Part shown: piece by piece, positions 1 through 9,187 of the stretch
Position numbering within the stretch: the first letter of the stretch is position 1
Layout of the letters: each line of letters begins with the position of its first letter
Source of the DNA: an uncultured Clostridia bacterium
GTDB taxonomy: Bacteria; Bacillota; Clostridia; Saccharofermentanales; Saccharofermentanaceae
Direction: 5' to 3'
NCBI GenBank assembly: GCA_946537885.1
Contig: CAMNGC010000008.1
Coordinates: forward strand, 23,475 to 87,474
Length of the DNA stretch: 64,000 nucleotides
Program-made: the position numbers and the translations under genes
Notes under the pieces: model-generated
Database searches by the model: none
The model's input: the letters and a program-made list of their open reading frames with translations, nothing else
Told to the model about the DNA's origin: nothing

Positions 1-195
1 CAAGACCCCGAGTATGACTAACTCAAAGATGTTGACAATTCCCAGTCCCAGCATATTACGGCCGGTAAAGAAGTTAAAGAGAACAATAAGGTCAGCAAGG
101 ATTCCGTACAGGATAAAAAGACCCGTATGGCTACGGTTCTCAAAATCCGTATCGCTCCAGAGTGTCCCTAAGAGCAGTCCTTCCGTATAATCCAC
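1..195 (-). CDS. N-terminal part of a small membrane protein, cut by the left edge
   Basis: I read 65 codons from a GTG start at 195 to the window edge without a stop. An AAGGAGG-like ribosome binding site lies at 201-207, about six bases upstream of the GTG, and it decides the start. The first 25 residues are polar and contain LWSDTDFENR. They are followed by two hydrophobic stretches (about residues 26-43 and 49-65), so this should be an integral membrane protein with at least two helices. It follows the 137-residue gene by 68 bases on the same strand and may be the last visible gene of that transcript. I do not recognise the family, and the missing C terminus prevents a better call. Confidence 0.6.
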   Translation of the reverse strand, partial: MDYTEGLLLGTLWSDTDFENRSHTGLFILYGILADLIVLFNFFTGRNMLGLGIVNIFELVILGVL

Positions 196-263
196 CGCTA
201 TCCTCCTTGATTACAGTTATACAGAGTAATTTTATCACAACAGACGCTTTATGGCACGGTCTG

Positions 264-677
264 TTATCTCAGCCTGAAAGAGCACTCGGTAGTGTCTTCG
301 ATTATCGATTTAAGCTTATTCCAGTTCTTGGGGAAATGCTTTGTATGGCTGCTTACAAAGGATTCACCGTTCTCATAGATCACCGTTATCTTCCAGTACA
401 TGGGGTTGGCCGTGGGATTGCCGTACTCTTCCGTCTCCCCCCTGTTATAGGCCTTCATCCACTCGATCATACCGCTCTTTGGAAGTCTGTCCCTAATGAT
501 GCCCAGCTTGGTCTGAGTCAGGGACTTGCAGAAATTGTTGTTCCACATATAGCCGTCATTCCACGTGATCATATTTCGATTGAAATCGTACTTTACTTTA
601 TAGCCGCCGCCTGAGAAGGAGCTTATCTCCACCTCGAGGATCGCTATTGAATCGTATGAGTAATCCGAATCCATCAT
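264..677 (-). CDS. Hypothetical protein, 137 residues
   Basis: This gene starts 12 bases after the propeller protein stop, with AGGAAAG just upstream of ATGATG (677 or 674), so it is probably co-transcribed with it. The protein has no signal peptide and no membrane segment. It is rich in aromatic residues and alternates short beta-like stretches (VKYDFNRNMITWNDGYMW near residues 28-45, then YWKITVIYENGE near 93-104). It ends in a basic segment that includes KHFPKNWNKLK. This layout suggests a small soluble beta-rich cytoplasmic protein. I do not recognise a family. Its operon position is the only functional hint and says little. Confidence 0.6.
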   Translation of the reverse strand: MMDSDYSYDSIAILEVEISSFSGGGYKVKYDFNRNMITWNDGYMWNNNFCKSLTQTKLGIIRDRLPKSGMIEWMKAYNRGETEEYGNPTANPMYWKITVIYENGESFVSSHTKHFPKNWNKLKSIIEDTTECSFRLR

Positions 678-689
678 ATACCGCTTTCC

Positions 690-2588
690 TTACCCGATAT
701 TAATTCCGAACACCGAGCCTGACTTGGTGCCGATGATCATCATGTTCCCATAGATCACCGGAGACGCATCGAAAATAATCCCCGATGTAGTCTCGTTCTC
801 AGTCCCGATCAGTCTCGAGGTCTGAATATATGTGATCCTCTCCCCGCTCTGACCGTTGACGAGATGGATCTGCCCCAGAGAATCGCCGATAGCAATGTAA
901 GCATTACCGTTCTCATCATAACAGTCCACGGGGGAGCTGTAGGAATAGATGTTCATGTCATATGTCCAGTTCGTGGTTCCGTCAGTCTTGTTGAAGGCCA
1001 CGAGCCTGTTACCGCTTGTAAGACCGTTGGTCATGCTGAAGGAGAAAATGACCAGATCGGATATATTTTTCTTGCCTATGATCGGATTGCCCAGACAGCC
1101 TCCCGTCTGATCCGTATCCGATGTCTCACCGTTATATGTATAGCAGGGCACGGAATTCTGCCAGATGATATGGCCTGTCAATCCGTTTACTTTATAAACA
1201 TAGGCTGCACCCGAATACTCGCCCTGACCGCCTTGGTTATCTACCTCGGTTCCGATATAGACGCAGGGGATCCTTATGCCGTTCTCGTCCGTCTCTTCGT
1301 CGATCACCGGGGTCAGATCCGTATCATCGCCGAGTTTTAATACCCAGACCATTTCCATCGAGTTGAGGTCGATACAGACGAGCTCGGAATTATTATCAGT
1401 AAAATAGCCATAATTACCATATACCGCTATAGAACTCTCGATACCGAGATAAGCACCCTGTGTATCGTTAAATATATACTTATAACCTGTCACCTGAGGA
1501 TTGACGGTGATGGTCGATCCGCCGGAAGTGTAGGATGTGTTAAGCGTTATGGTGTAGACCATGCCGTTCTCGGCAGGCCAGATAAGAGTATCAGTCGCTG
1601 CATCGATCAGAGGAGACGAATCAAAGGCGCTCCAGTTGACACGGTAAGGACTGTCTGACACTCCGTCGTAGTAATAAAGCCTGGAACCGTCTATAAGTGA
1701 GTAGATATAAAGACCGAACTTGCCGTCATCGGCGTTATCGTCTCCCTGACCCAGATACAGCAGCGGATAACCGCGAGGGTCGAGGGCCGGCGTTCCCTTG
1801 ACGGATGCCCCGACAAACAGTTTATCTCTTGTCTGACTGCCGTCTTCTATATCGAAAAAGTATACATAACCGTCCAAAGACGCCACGATAACCTCAGTAA
1901 GACCATCCTTGTCGGCCTTCTCCGGGTAAAGATTCATGCTGCGTCTGACATCGGCGGGCCACTGTACCACCAGCGGCTGTCCTGTCCATGCAACACCTGA
2001 CCACTCAAAGGTCATAGTAGAAGACAGGCGCGTGCCCATTCCGGCAAATTCCCAGACCTGACTTAAAACGCCCTGCGTTACATTGGTGTAGCCATAGGCA
2101 GCACAGCTCCTGAAATTATTGCCTCTGAATGTAAATATTCCGGGAACTGATCCGTAAGACAGCGGATCCGGCATGCTTATGGGATTCTCTCTGTTATATG
2201 AAGACATGATCGACGAGGATACCAAAACATTCTGGGTAAGGCCTCTCGCCGAAGGTGATGCCGAAGGATCGATCTGGGCGTCAGTGGACATGTTTATCAC
2301 AGCCTGAGCCGGGTAGAGGATAGGATTCTGGAAAGCCGTCATCTCGGGAACCGGTGTCGGGGTCATGGTAGCTATAAGAATATAGTTACTGGCCTGCGTG
2401 GCATCATCAACGCTGATGGTCTTCTCATTGGCTTTCTTCTCGTGAAAAAAGACCACTGCAAGAACAGCCGTCAATATGACGAAGAGCATCGTCATGATGA
2501 CCATGAGCATCATATTGCCGTGGGAATTGTCCCTTATCGGCTCATGATAGGCATTATCGGACTCAATGTATTGATCCTTGCGGCTCAT
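690..2588 (-). CDS. Membrane-anchored PQQ-like beta-propeller protein
   Basis: The 632-residue protein has a short cytoplasmic tail, one membrane helix (about residues 25-48) and a low-complexity stalk (about 50-140) rich in Thr, Pro and Ser. A large extracellular domain then begins with GIFTFRGNNFRS. Recurring blade motifs such as VIVASLDGYVYFFDIEDGS, LVCIDLNSMEMVWVLKLG, LVAFNKTDGTTNWTY and IHLVNGQSGERITY are typical of the PQQ-like eight-bladed propeller family (BamB and PQQ dehydrogenase type fold). No dehydrogenase catalytic residues are obvious, so a binding or scaffold role outside the cell is more likely than enzymatic activity. A candidate promoter lies at 2651-2680. It probably heads a transcript with the two genes that follow. 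Confidence 0.75.
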   Translation of the reverse strand: MSRKDQYIESDNAYHEPIRDNSHGNMMLMVIMTMLFVILTAVLAVVFFHEKKANEKTISVDDATQASNYILIATMTPTPVPEMTAFQNPILYPAQAVINMSTDAQIDPSASPSARGLTQNVLVSSSIMSSYNRENPISMPDPLSYGSVPGIFTFRGNNFRSCAAYGYTNVTQGVLSQVWEFAGMGTRLSSTMTFEWSGVAWTGQPLVVQWPADVRRSMNLYPEKADKDGLTEVIVASLDGYVYFFDIEDGSQTRDKLFVGASVKGTPALDPRGYPLLYLGQGDDNADDGKFGLYIYSLIDGSRLYYYDGVSDSPYRVNWSAFDSSPLIDAATDTLIWPAENGMVYTITLNTSYTSGGSTITVNPQVTGYKYIFNDTQGAYLGIESSIAVYGNYGYFTDNNSELVCIDLNSMEMVWVLKLGDDTDLTPVIDEETDENGIRIPCVYIGTEVDNQGGQGEYSGAAYVYKVNGLTGHIIWQNSVPCYTYNGETSDTDQTGGCLGNPIIGKKNISDLVIFSFSMTNGLTSGNRLVAFNKTDGTTNWTYDMNIYSYSSPVDCYDENGNAYIAIGDSLGQIHLVNGQSGERITYIQTSRLIGTENETTSGIIFDASPVIYGNMMIIGTKSGSVFGINIG

Positions 2589-2650
2589 TCCGTTCCGTTT
2601 CCCCTCCGTTTTGTATGATCACTATCTGTGATTACAAAAAATCAAACTAC

Positions 2651-2680
2651 ATCATATCACACGAGGGGGAGTTTGCTCAA
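2651..2680 (-). promoter_or_regulatory. Candidate sigma-A promoter for the propeller gene
   Basis: Reading the minus strand, TTGAGC (2675-2680) is followed after 18 bases by TATGAT (2651-2656), giving a leader of about 56 bases before the ATG at 2588. The leader holds a small palindrome, ATCAC-N5-GTGAT, at 2618-2632. The promoter overlaps the last codons of whiA. No convincing terminator separates whiA from this gene, so read-through is also possible. Confidence 0.4.
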
Positions 2681-3591
2681 TCAAGTGAATTTGCGATTTC
2701 CATAAGCTTAGTCAGGCGATGATTCATACCCGATTTACCTATCGGGGGATTCATCATGCGCCCCAGATCGGCTATGGATGCCCCGGGATTCTCCAAATGC
2801 GCTCTGGCCGCCTCTGCCAAAGGGGCGGGAAGAGATGAGGCAAGGGGAGAATCCATAAGCTTTTGGATCATTTCCGTACGTTTGGCTCCCGCTTCCGCCT
2901 GTCTTCTCGTGTTGCCGGAATCGCAGTTAACAGTTCTTGTGACGCTGCCGAGAAGCTCATGCTCGGCACGGATATTCTCAAAATCAAGCATTGCAGATGT
3001 TGCTCCGATCATACCGAGAAAGTCTGATACGGAGTCGCCGTTGCTTATATAGAGCACGGTTACGGCATCCCGGATGATCCGGGACGGCTTGATATTCTGC
3101 CCCTTAAGCATATCATTCATAGTCTCGACGATCCCGGTATTGCGTATATGAAGCTCTATCCTGTAAGTCTTATGCGGATCGCTGCAGTAGCCGCAGGCAA
3201 GGAAGGCTCCTCTCAGAAATGACCTGGCAAAAGATGTATCGGCGGATAGAACCTGCTTGCCTGCATCCGTAAAGCAGACACCATACATCAGATCAAACTC
3301 CTCCCTGCATTCTTCAGGCAGGTCGATCTGATATTCGCTTCGGCTGCCCATAACTCTGCAGACTTCTGCCATTATGCCCTCCCGCTTCAGAAGACCGCTT
3401 ATATACTCGGCGGCAGACTCCGTAAGTCTCACCTGGTGTGCCGGTCTTCGGTCACCGTCGGAAGAAGATGTGCAGAAAACACCCGCTATCACAGCCTGGC
3501 GGTCGGATAGGCTGCGCGGAGTTATCGATGAGATCTCCTTCTTGATACCGCTGCTGAAGCTGCGGGACTCGTTTTCGATGCTCTTATTCAT
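2677..3591 (-). CDS. whiA: DNA-binding protein WhiA
   Basis: The 304-residue protein has the usual length and layout of WhiA. An N-terminal LAGLIDADG-like domain (about residues 15-210) contains SDRQAVIAGVFCTSS, FLRGAFLACGY and LLGSVTRTVNC. A C-terminal helix-turn-helix contains GASIADLGRMMNPPIGKSG and NHRLTKL. WhiA is needed for sporulation septation in actinomycetes and affects cell division and chromosome segregation in Bacillus. Its first codons overlap the end of rapZ by eight bases, consistent with translational coupling. The hprK-murB-rapZ-whiA order matches the conserved Firmicutes neighbourhood. No residue loss or frameshift is visible. Confidence 0.95.
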   Translation of the reverse strand: MNKSIENESRSFSSGIKKEISSITPRSLSDRQAVIAGVFCTSSSDGDRRPAHQVRLTESAAEYISGLLKREGIMAEVCRVMGSRSEYQIDLPEECREEFDLMYGVCFTDAGKQVLSADTSFARSFLRGAFLACGYCSDPHKTYRIELHIRNTGIVETMNDMLKGQNIKPSRIIRDAVTVLYISNGDSVSDFLGMIGATSAMLDFENIRAEHELLGSVTRTVNCDSGNTRRQAEAGAKRTEMIQKLMDSPLASSLPAPLAEAARAHLENPGASIADLGRMMNPPIGKSGMNHRLTKLMEIANSLD

Positions 3592-4477
3592 CTTTCTTGT
3601 GATATCTCGGATCCTTATCTATATCCCTGTGATGGATAATGGTCTTGTAGCCTGCTTCCGCCAGACTCTTATTAAGACACTCGGCAATATAGACCGATCT
3701 GTGTCGACCGCCCGTGCATCCTATGCCTATATGAAGACGCCCCTTGCCCTCTTTGATATAAAGAGGAATGCAGAACTTGAAAAAATCCACGATCTTTTCC
3801 TTGAAAAGAGTCGTTTCCTCAAAGTGCTCCAGATACTGAGCTATCTCTTCATCCAGACCGCTCATGAGCTTCAATTCGGGAACATAGAAGGGATTGGGCA
3901 GGAATCTTACATCAAGAACATTATCACAGTCCACCGGCATGCCGTACTTAAAACCGAACGACTCGATAAAGACCGACATACCCGTTAATGCATCATCTTC
4001 TATCATCGAAAGAAGCTCATCCCTCAAGGCCGGAAGCGCCATCATGGAAGTGTCGATTACATTTGTCGCGCGGGCACGTATACCGAGCAGGAGCTTACGT
4101 TCTGAAGATATGGCATCCGTCAGCGACAGATCCTTGCCCAAAGGGTGCTTACGGCGGGACTGCCTATAGCGCTTGACCAACACGTCATCGGCTGCCTCAA
4201 GGAAGATTATCCTATAGGAACAGCCCACCTCTTCATCTATCTTCTTCAAGGCAGCTCCGAATCCTTTCAGGAACTCGCGGCTTCTGATATCTACAACAAA
4301 AACGAGCTTCTCGATGCCGAAGCCCTCGCCGCCCTGGCCTTTATAGAATGTCTTGACCAGCTCGGGCAGGATCATGGGAGGAAGATTATCTATGCAGAAA
4401 AAGCCCTGGTCTTCCAGAAAATCAGCTGCCTGGCTCTTGCCGGCGCCGCTCATACCCGTCAAAAAGATCAATTCCAT
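3584..4477 (-). CDS. rapZ: RNase adapter / nucleotide-binding protein RapZ
   Basis: The 297-residue protein starts MELIFLTGMSGAGKSQ, a P-loop at residues 8-15, and ends with the family hallmark GCTGGRHRSV. In Enterobacteria RapZ binds GlcN6P and controls the small RNA GlmZ; in Firmicutes (YvcJ) it is a GTP/ATP-binding protein whose role is less clear. A GTG three codons earlier (4486) would also be open, but it sits only one base from AGGAGA. The ATG at 4477 is about nine bases from that site and forms TGATG with the murB stop, so I chose it. Sits between murB and whiA in one overlapping operon. Confidence 0.95.
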   Translation of the reverse strand: MELIFLTGMSGAGKSQAADFLEDQGFFCIDNLPPMILPELVKTFYKGQGGEGFGIEKLVFVVDIRSREFLKGFGAALKKIDEEVGCSYRIIFLEAADDVLVKRYRQSRRKHPLGKDLSLTDAISSERKLLLGIRARATNVIDTSMMALPALRDELLSMIEDDALTGMSVFIESFGFKYGMPVDCDNVLDVRFLPNPFYVPELKLMSGLDEEIAQYLEHFEETTLFKEKIVDFFKFCIPLYIKEGKGRLHIGIGCTGGRHRSVYIAECLNKSLAEAGYKTIIHHRDIDKDPRYHKKDE

Positions 4478-5373
4478 CAGTCCCACTCTCCTATCATGCG
4501 AACCTCGGTCTCAAGCCTTACACCATTGAGCTCATAGACCTTGTCGCTAACATAATCGATCAAACGTCTGATATCCGAAGCCGAAGCCTTGCCGCCGTTA
4601 TTTACCACGAAGCCGGCATGCTTAGGCGACACCTGCGCCCCAGAATCGTCCAGAGCAAATCCCTTTAGGCCGCTCTCCTGTATAAGTGTCCCGGCAAAAT
4701 AACCTGTCGGGCGCTTGAAAGTCGACCCTGCCGAAGGCACATCCACCGGCTGAGAAGCGCATCTATTCTGCTTAAGCTCGGCTACTCTCGCGGCAACCTC
4801 TTCTTTATCCCCCTTATCAAGCCTTATGGTAAGAGCAACGATCACCGCATCCTTCATATCATCCTGAGCGAAAATACTCTGTCGGTAGCCGAAGCCGCAG
4901 TCTGCTGCCGGAATATCCGTAAACACGCCATCCTTATAATATGTAACCTTGACAGCTATATCCTTTATCTCACCGCCGTACGCGCCGGCATTCATATAGA
5001 CCGCGCCTCCGACGCTTCCCGGGATGCCGCAGCAGAACTCAGCGCCTTTAAGCCCCTCGGATGCCGCCCGATTTCCCAAAAGGGCAAGGGATGTTCCCGC
5101 GAGAGCCGTAAGCTCCATCTGATCGCTCAGATCCTTGACGTCAATCCCGGCAAACTGTTTCCCAAGCCTTATAACCAGTCCTCTAAAGCCCTTATCGGAC
5201 ACCAGGATATTGGATCCCGCGCCAAGGATAAAAGTCTCAAGACCTTCCCTCTGAGCCTTTTCGATCAGCTCGACAAGCTCATCTCGAGAAGACGGCTCGG
5301 CAAACAGATCAGCCGGGCCTCCCGCTTTGAAGGTCGTATAGGGCTTTAGTATTACATTCTCTCTTATCTCCAT
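4477..5373 (-). CDS. murB: UDP-N-acetylmuramate dehydrogenase MurB
   Basis: This cytoplasmic FAD enzyme reduces UDP-GlcNAc-enolpyruvate to UDP-MurNAc with NADPH, the second committed step of peptidoglycan precursor synthesis. The 298-residue product carries the FAD-binding signature TTFKAGGPADLF near the N terminus, GAGSNILVSDKGF, GIPGSVGGAVYMNAGAYGGE, the serine loop PSAGSTFKRP, and the C-terminal GAQVSPKHAGFVVN. This set fits a type II MurB of normal length. A GTG one codon upstream (5376) is open, but the ATG at 5373 forms TGATG with the hprK stop and is the better start. Confidence 0.96.
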   Translation of the reverse strand: MEIRENVILKPYTTFKAGGPADLFAEPSSRDELVELIEKAQREGLETFILGAGSNILVSDKGFRGLVIRLGKQFAGIDVKDLSDQMELTALAGTSLALLGNRAASEGLKGAEFCCGIPGSVGGAVYMNAGAYGGEIKDIAVKVTYYKDGVFTDIPAADCGFGYRQSIFAQDDMKDAVIVALTIRLDKGDKEEVAARVAELKQNRCASQPVDVPSAGSTFKRPTGYFAGTLIQESGLKGFALDDSGAQVSPKHAGFVVNNGGKASASDIRRLIDYVSDKVYELNGVRLETEVRMIGEWD

Positions 5374-6302
5374 CACTGTACATTCCCTTCCGGAAAGACT
5401 CTTGCCACCAGGTCCTTAGCCGCGTTATAACCCATTTTCTTGACACGGTAGTTAATGGCGGCGGCCTCAACGATGATCGCCAAGTTACGGCCGGGACCTA
5501 CCGGAATGGTTATGGATGGTATCTTGATACCCAATATCTCCGTCGTCTCATCAGACAGCCCGAGACGGTCATAGGTCTTCTTCTCATCCCACATCTCAAG
5601 ATTGATAACAAAATCGATCTCCTCCTGAGGCTTGACCGAAGATACACCGTAGAGTTCCTTAACATCCAGGATACCGATACCTCTGATCTCAATAAGATGT
5701 CTTATGACTTCAGGCGCGCTTCCTACCAGCGTCGTATCCGAGATCTTACGGATCTCAACCTGATCATCGGCTATAAGTCTGTGACCTCTCTTAACGATCT
5801 CCAGAGCAGTCTCGGATTTACCGACCCCGGATTCACCCAGTATCAGAATTCCTTCACCGTTTACCTCTACGAGAACGCCGTGCATGCTTACTCGTGGCGC
5901 CAACTCCATCTTAAGATATTTAACGAGCGCGCTGCTGAATTCCGATGTGGCTTCATCCGTCCTGAAGACGGGAACGCATTTCTCCTCGGCAGCCTCCAAC
6001 AGCTCCTTATGCGCTTCATGATTACGTGTGAGTATGAGCGCCGGGATCTCTTTATCGAAAAGAGCCATCAAAGACTTCTTCCTCTCCCTGGCCGTCAGGT
6101 GTTCCAGGAAGGCGTGCTCCATATTCCCCACGACCTGAATACGGTCGGGTCCGAAGTGATCATAATATCCGGCAAGCTGCAGTCCGGGCCTGGTTACATC
6201 CGCGACACAGATCCTTCTCTGGTCGATATCGCCCGAATCATATACCGTCTCGAGATTGAAATTCTTGACGATGCTGGACAGGAAAACACTGGAAAAAGGC
6301 AT
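5373..6302 (-). CDS. hprK: HPr kinase/phosphorylase
   Basis: HprK phosphorylates and dephosphorylates Ser46 of the PTS carrier HPr and thereby drives CcpA-type carbon catabolite control in Firmicutes. The 309-residue product has the Walker A loop GESGVGKS at residues 156-163, the acidic pair ADD following at 178-180, and the family signature LIEIRGIGILDV. The open frame extends 18 bases further to a TTG, but GGAGG six bases before the ATG at 6302 fixes the start. It is the first gene of the hprK-murB-rapZ-whiA operon. In this window, rich in cellodextrin genes, it is the likely entry point for catabolite regulation. Confidence 0.96.
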   Translation of the reverse strand: MPFSSVFLSSIVKNFNLETVYDSGDIDQRRICVADVTRPGLQLAGYYDHFGPDRIQVVGNMEHAFLEHLTARERKKSLMALFDKEIPALILTRNHEAHKELLEAAEEKCVPVFRTDEATSEFSSALVKYLKMELAPRVSMHGVLVEVNGEGILILGESGVGKSETALEIVKRGHRLIADDQVEIRKISDTTLVGSAPEVIRHLIEIRGIGILDVKELYGVSSVKPQEEIDFVINLEMWDEKKTYDRLGLSDETTEILGIKIPSITIPVGPGRNLAIIVEAAAINYRVKKMGYNAAKDLVARVFPEGNVQ

Positions 6303-6331
6303 AGAGCACCTCCGTGGCAAGTCTCATATAC

Positions 6332-6360
6332 TGTTTATTTTAGCACAATAGACAATGCAA
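6332..6360 (-). promoter_or_regulatory. Candidate promoter of the hprK operon
   Basis: On the minus strand TTGCAT (6355-6360) and TAAACA (6332-6337) are 17 bases apart. The predicted start near 6325 leaves a leader of about 23 bases that includes GGAGG before the hprK ATG at 6302. Confidence 0.5.
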
Positions 6361-6436
6361 CACTAAACCTAATCCCTGTTCAGCGTCCAAAAGTGACAGT
6401 TTTATCCATTCTCAGCAAGATCGTAGTTTAAGCATG

Positions 6437-6473
6437 CAAAAGGCCGCCCCACTCCACTGAAGTGAGACGGCCT
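6437..6473 (-). terminator. Rho-independent terminator of the feo operon
   Basis: AGGCCG and CGGCCT form the base of a hairpin (6441-6473) whose inner arm pairs CCCCACT with AGTGAGA with two weak positions. On the minus strand it is followed by TTTT. It lies just beyond the FeoB-associated gene and upstream of the hprK promoter, so it separates the two operons. Confidence 0.7.
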
Positions 6474-6495
6474 CCCGATATGACTATTCTATTAT

Positions 6496-6696
6496 TTAAG
6501 CCTTTGAAGCGGCTTTCTTGCGTTGGATCTCCCGGCACCTGCTTGCCGCGGAACATCCGGAGCAACCTGTGCAGCCACAGCAGGAGCCGCCGGCCTTCGC
6601 GCCGTTTAACAGACTCCTGATGCCCAGGAACGATAAAACTATAACGACGGTCAATATGATTATGTCAGCTGTATGAGCAACCACCCAATCGATCAT
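6496..6696 (-). CDS. FeoB-associated Cys-rich membrane protein
   Basis: The 66-residue protein has one N-terminal membrane helix (about residues 10-27) followed by a cytoplasmic tail with SCCGCTGCSGCSAASRC, a dense cysteine cluster, and a basic end. This matches the small FeoB-associated family found behind feoB in many Firmicutes. It is thought to help Fe(II) transport, perhaps like FeoC, but its mechanism is not settled. An AAGGAGG site nine bases upstream supports the start. It follows feoB by 39 bases and precedes the operon terminator. Confidence 0.88.
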   Translation of the reverse strand: MIDWVVAHTADIIILTVVIVLSFLGIRSLLNGAKAGGSCCGCTGCSGCSAASRCREIQRKKAASKA

Positions 6697-6735
6697 AACA
6701 GGTTACCTCCTTTTAGAATAATATCACGTTTGTTT

Positions 6736-9165
6736 TCAGTTTTCCTTGACTGCACCAACGTACTTCTTGGCAGGTCTGAAGAGCAGGTAGCACATTCCGG
6801 CAAGAACGAGGATCGCGAAGATCAGACCGACTATGTGTACATTGCCCGTGAACAGGCAACCGAACTGATATACCATGAGGGATACAGCATATGCGAAAAG
6901 GCACTGATATCCGATGGCAAATAGTGTCCACTTGGCACTGTTCATCTCTCTTCTGATAGCACCGATAGCTGCAAAGCAAGGAGCGCAGAGGAGGTTGAAG
7001 ATCAGGAAGGAGAAACCTGCCAGACGTGTAAGTCCCTCGAAGTCGAGAACACCGAATACACCGACAACCTCTTCCTTAGCAACAAGACCCATGACTGTAG
7101 CGATGGTTGCCTTGATATTGGCAAAACCGATAGGAGCAAAGATCCACTTAACTGCATCACCGAACTTACCGAGAACGGAATCCTCGAGCTCGATGTCAGG
7201 ATGGAAGCCGAAGCCGTCACCTGCATTACCGAATACGGAGCCGAGCCAGATGATAATGGAAGACAGGAGGATGATAGTTCCGGCCTTCTTGATGAAGGAC
7301 CAGCCTCTCTCCCACATGGATCTTAAGAGGTTACCGATCGTAGGCCAGTGATAAGCAGGAAGCTCCATTACGAAAGGAGCAGGATCGCCTGCGAACATCT
7401 TTGTCTTCTTGAGCATGATACCGGAAATGATAACTGCGGCAACACCGATAAAGTAAGCAGAAGCGGCGAACCACCAAGGGTTGTTAAAGAGAGCTGCAGC
7501 AATAAGTGCGATGATAGGAAGCTTAGCGCCACAGGGGATAAAGGTCGTTGTCATGATCGTCATACGCCTGTCACGCTGATTCTCGATGGTTCTGGAAGCC
7601 ATAACACCCGGAACGCCGCAGCCGGAGCCGATGAGCATAGGGATAAAGGACTTACCGGAAAGACCAAATCTTCTGAAGATCCTGTCGAGTACGAAAGCTA
7701 CACGAGCCATGTAACCGCAGGACTCAAGGAATGCGAGGAGCAGGAAGAGCACGAGCATCTGAGGAACGAAGCCCAATACAGCGCCGACACCGCCGACGAT
7801 ACCGTCAACTACAAGACCGGTAACGAACTCGCTCGCGCCGGCCTTGTCCAACAGGTCGGAAGCAACGTCGGGAACACTCTTCACGAATACTCCGTCTTCG
7901 ACCTCGTCCATGCCGGGAGTCGTGAACTCGCCTTCCTCATCAAGACCTTCGGAAGCAATGAGAGCTGCCTCGATGTCATAACCCTTTTCGATCAGATCAT
8001 CAGCATAGAAGCCGTAATCCTCTTCGAAAGTAGCGAAGTCGGCAGCCTCAAAATCATCCTGGAGAGTGTCAGCGCCGATTACGTCGTCATCCTCTGCAGC
8101 AGCGTCGATAACGGCCTTGACATCATCAGTAAATACTGCCTCGGAAGCCCAATCATCGACCATATCGTCGTACTCGGACTGGCCGATGCCCAGCAGATAC
8201 CAACCGTCGCCGAAAAGGTTATCGTTCGTCCAGTCAGTTACCCATGTACCAACTGTGGTTACTGCGATGAAATATACCAGATACATTATGATAGCGAAAA
8301 TAGGCAGCGCCAGGATCCTGTTCGTTACGATCTTATCGATCTTATCTGATGTGGACAGCTTCTGCTCTGTCTTCTTCTTATAGCAACTCTTGATAATGGA
8401 AGCGATATATACATATCTCTCGTTTGTGATGATTGACTCTGCATCATCGTCGAGTTCGTCCTCGGCTGCCTTGATATCTTTCTCAATATGCTCCATTGTC
8501 TCGGAAGAGATCCCGAGCTTCTCGATGATCTTCTCGTCTCTCTCGAAGATCTTGATAGCATACCATCTCTGCTTATCTGCATCCATGTCATGGATAGCAG
8601 CCTCTTCAATATGTGCGAGGGCATGCTCAACAGGGCCGGAGAAGCTGTGAGAAGGTACTGTCTGGGGGCCGTTTGCCGCCTCTACGGCAGCTTCTGCGGC
8701 TTCTTTGATTCCTGTTCCTTTGAGGGCGGATATTGCAACGACCTTGCAGCCAATCTGAGAGGAGAGCATCTCCAGGTCGATCTTATCACCGTTCTTTTCG
8801 ACGAGATCGCTCATGTTTACTGCCATAACGACAGGGATCCCGAGTTCTGTCAACTGTGTTGTGAGATAGAGGTTACGCTCCAGGTTCATACCGTCAACAA
8901 TGTTGAGGATAACATCCGGCTTCTCGTTGATCAGGTAATTACGTGCAACAACTTCCTCAAGTGTGTAAGGAGAAAGGGAGTAGATACCGGGAAGGTCCGT
9001 GATAGTAACACCATCGTGCTTCTTAAGCTTACCCTCTTTCTTCTCTACAGTTACGCCGGGCCAGTTACCGACGAACTGATTGGAACCCGTCAAAGCGTTA
9101 AAGAGCGTTGTCTTACCGCTGTTCGGGTTACCCGCTAATGCGATTCTGATTTTCTTTTCTGCCAT
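6736..9165 (-). CDS. feoB: Ferrous iron transporter FeoB with an acidic loop insert
   Basis: FeoB imports Fe(II) under anaerobic conditions. The N-terminal G domain shows GNPNSGKTT (12-20), DLPG (57-60), NMSD (117-120) and SALKG (146-150). The membrane part begins near residue 280 and contains the conserved GCGVPG (515-520) and FIPCGAKLPI. The protein has 809 residues, on the long side for the family. The excess lies between the first two membrane helices (about 315-450), a stretch very rich in Asp and Glu that should face outside the membrane. The G domain and Gate motifs look intact. The gene lies between feoA and the Cys-rich partner, with a palindrome just upstream. Confidence 0.96.
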   Translation of the reverse strand: MAEKKIRIALAGNPNSGKTTLFNALTGSNQFVGNWPGVTVEKKEGKLKKHDGVTITDLPGIYSLSPYTLEEVVARNYLINEKPDVILNIVDGMNLERNLYLTTQLTELGIPVVMAVNMSDLVEKNGDKIDLEMLSSQIGCKVVAISALKGTGIKEAAEAAVEAANGPQTVPSHSFSGPVEHALAHIEEAAIHDMDADKQRWYAIKIFERDEKIIEKLGISSETMEHIEKDIKAAEDELDDDAESIITNERYVYIASIIKSCYKKKTEQKLSTSDKIDKIVTNRILALPIFAIIMYLVYFIAVTTVGTWVTDWTNDNLFGDGWYLLGIGQSEYDDMVDDWASEAVFTDDVKAVIDAAAEDDDVIGADTLQDDFEAADFATFEEDYGFYADDLIEKGYDIEAALIASEGLDEEGEFTTPGMDEVEDGVFVKSVPDVASDLLDKAGASEFVTGLVVDGIVGGVGAVLGFVPQMLVLFLLLAFLESCGYMARVAFVLDRIFRRFGLSGKSFIPMLIGSGCGVPGVMASRTIENQRDRRMTIMTTTFIPCGAKLPIIALIAAALFNNPWWFAASAYFIGVAAVIISGIMLKKTKMFAGDPAPFVMELPAYHWPTIGNLLRSMWERGWSFIKKAGTIILLSSIIIWLGSVFGNAGDGFGFHPDIELEDSVLGKFGDAVKWIFAPIGFANIKATIATVMGLVAKEEVVGVFGVLDFEGLTRLAGFSFLIFNLLCAPCFAAIGAIRREMNSAKWTLFAIGYQCLFAYAVSLMVYQFGCLFTGNVHIVGLIFAILVLAGMCYLLFRPAKKYVGAVKEN

Positions 9166-9187
9166 TTTCTTATTGTTCCTTCCATTT

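Noticed and set aside
240..264. Terminator hairpin ACAGAC/GTCTGT behind the 137-residue gene
   Set aside because: Only six pairs with a 13-base loop and no good T-tract; kept out of the feature list.
7348..8349. Long open frame of 333 codons on the plus strand inside feoB
   Set aside because: It is opposite to the clearly conserved FeoB frame and has no family features; a shadow of the codon pattern.
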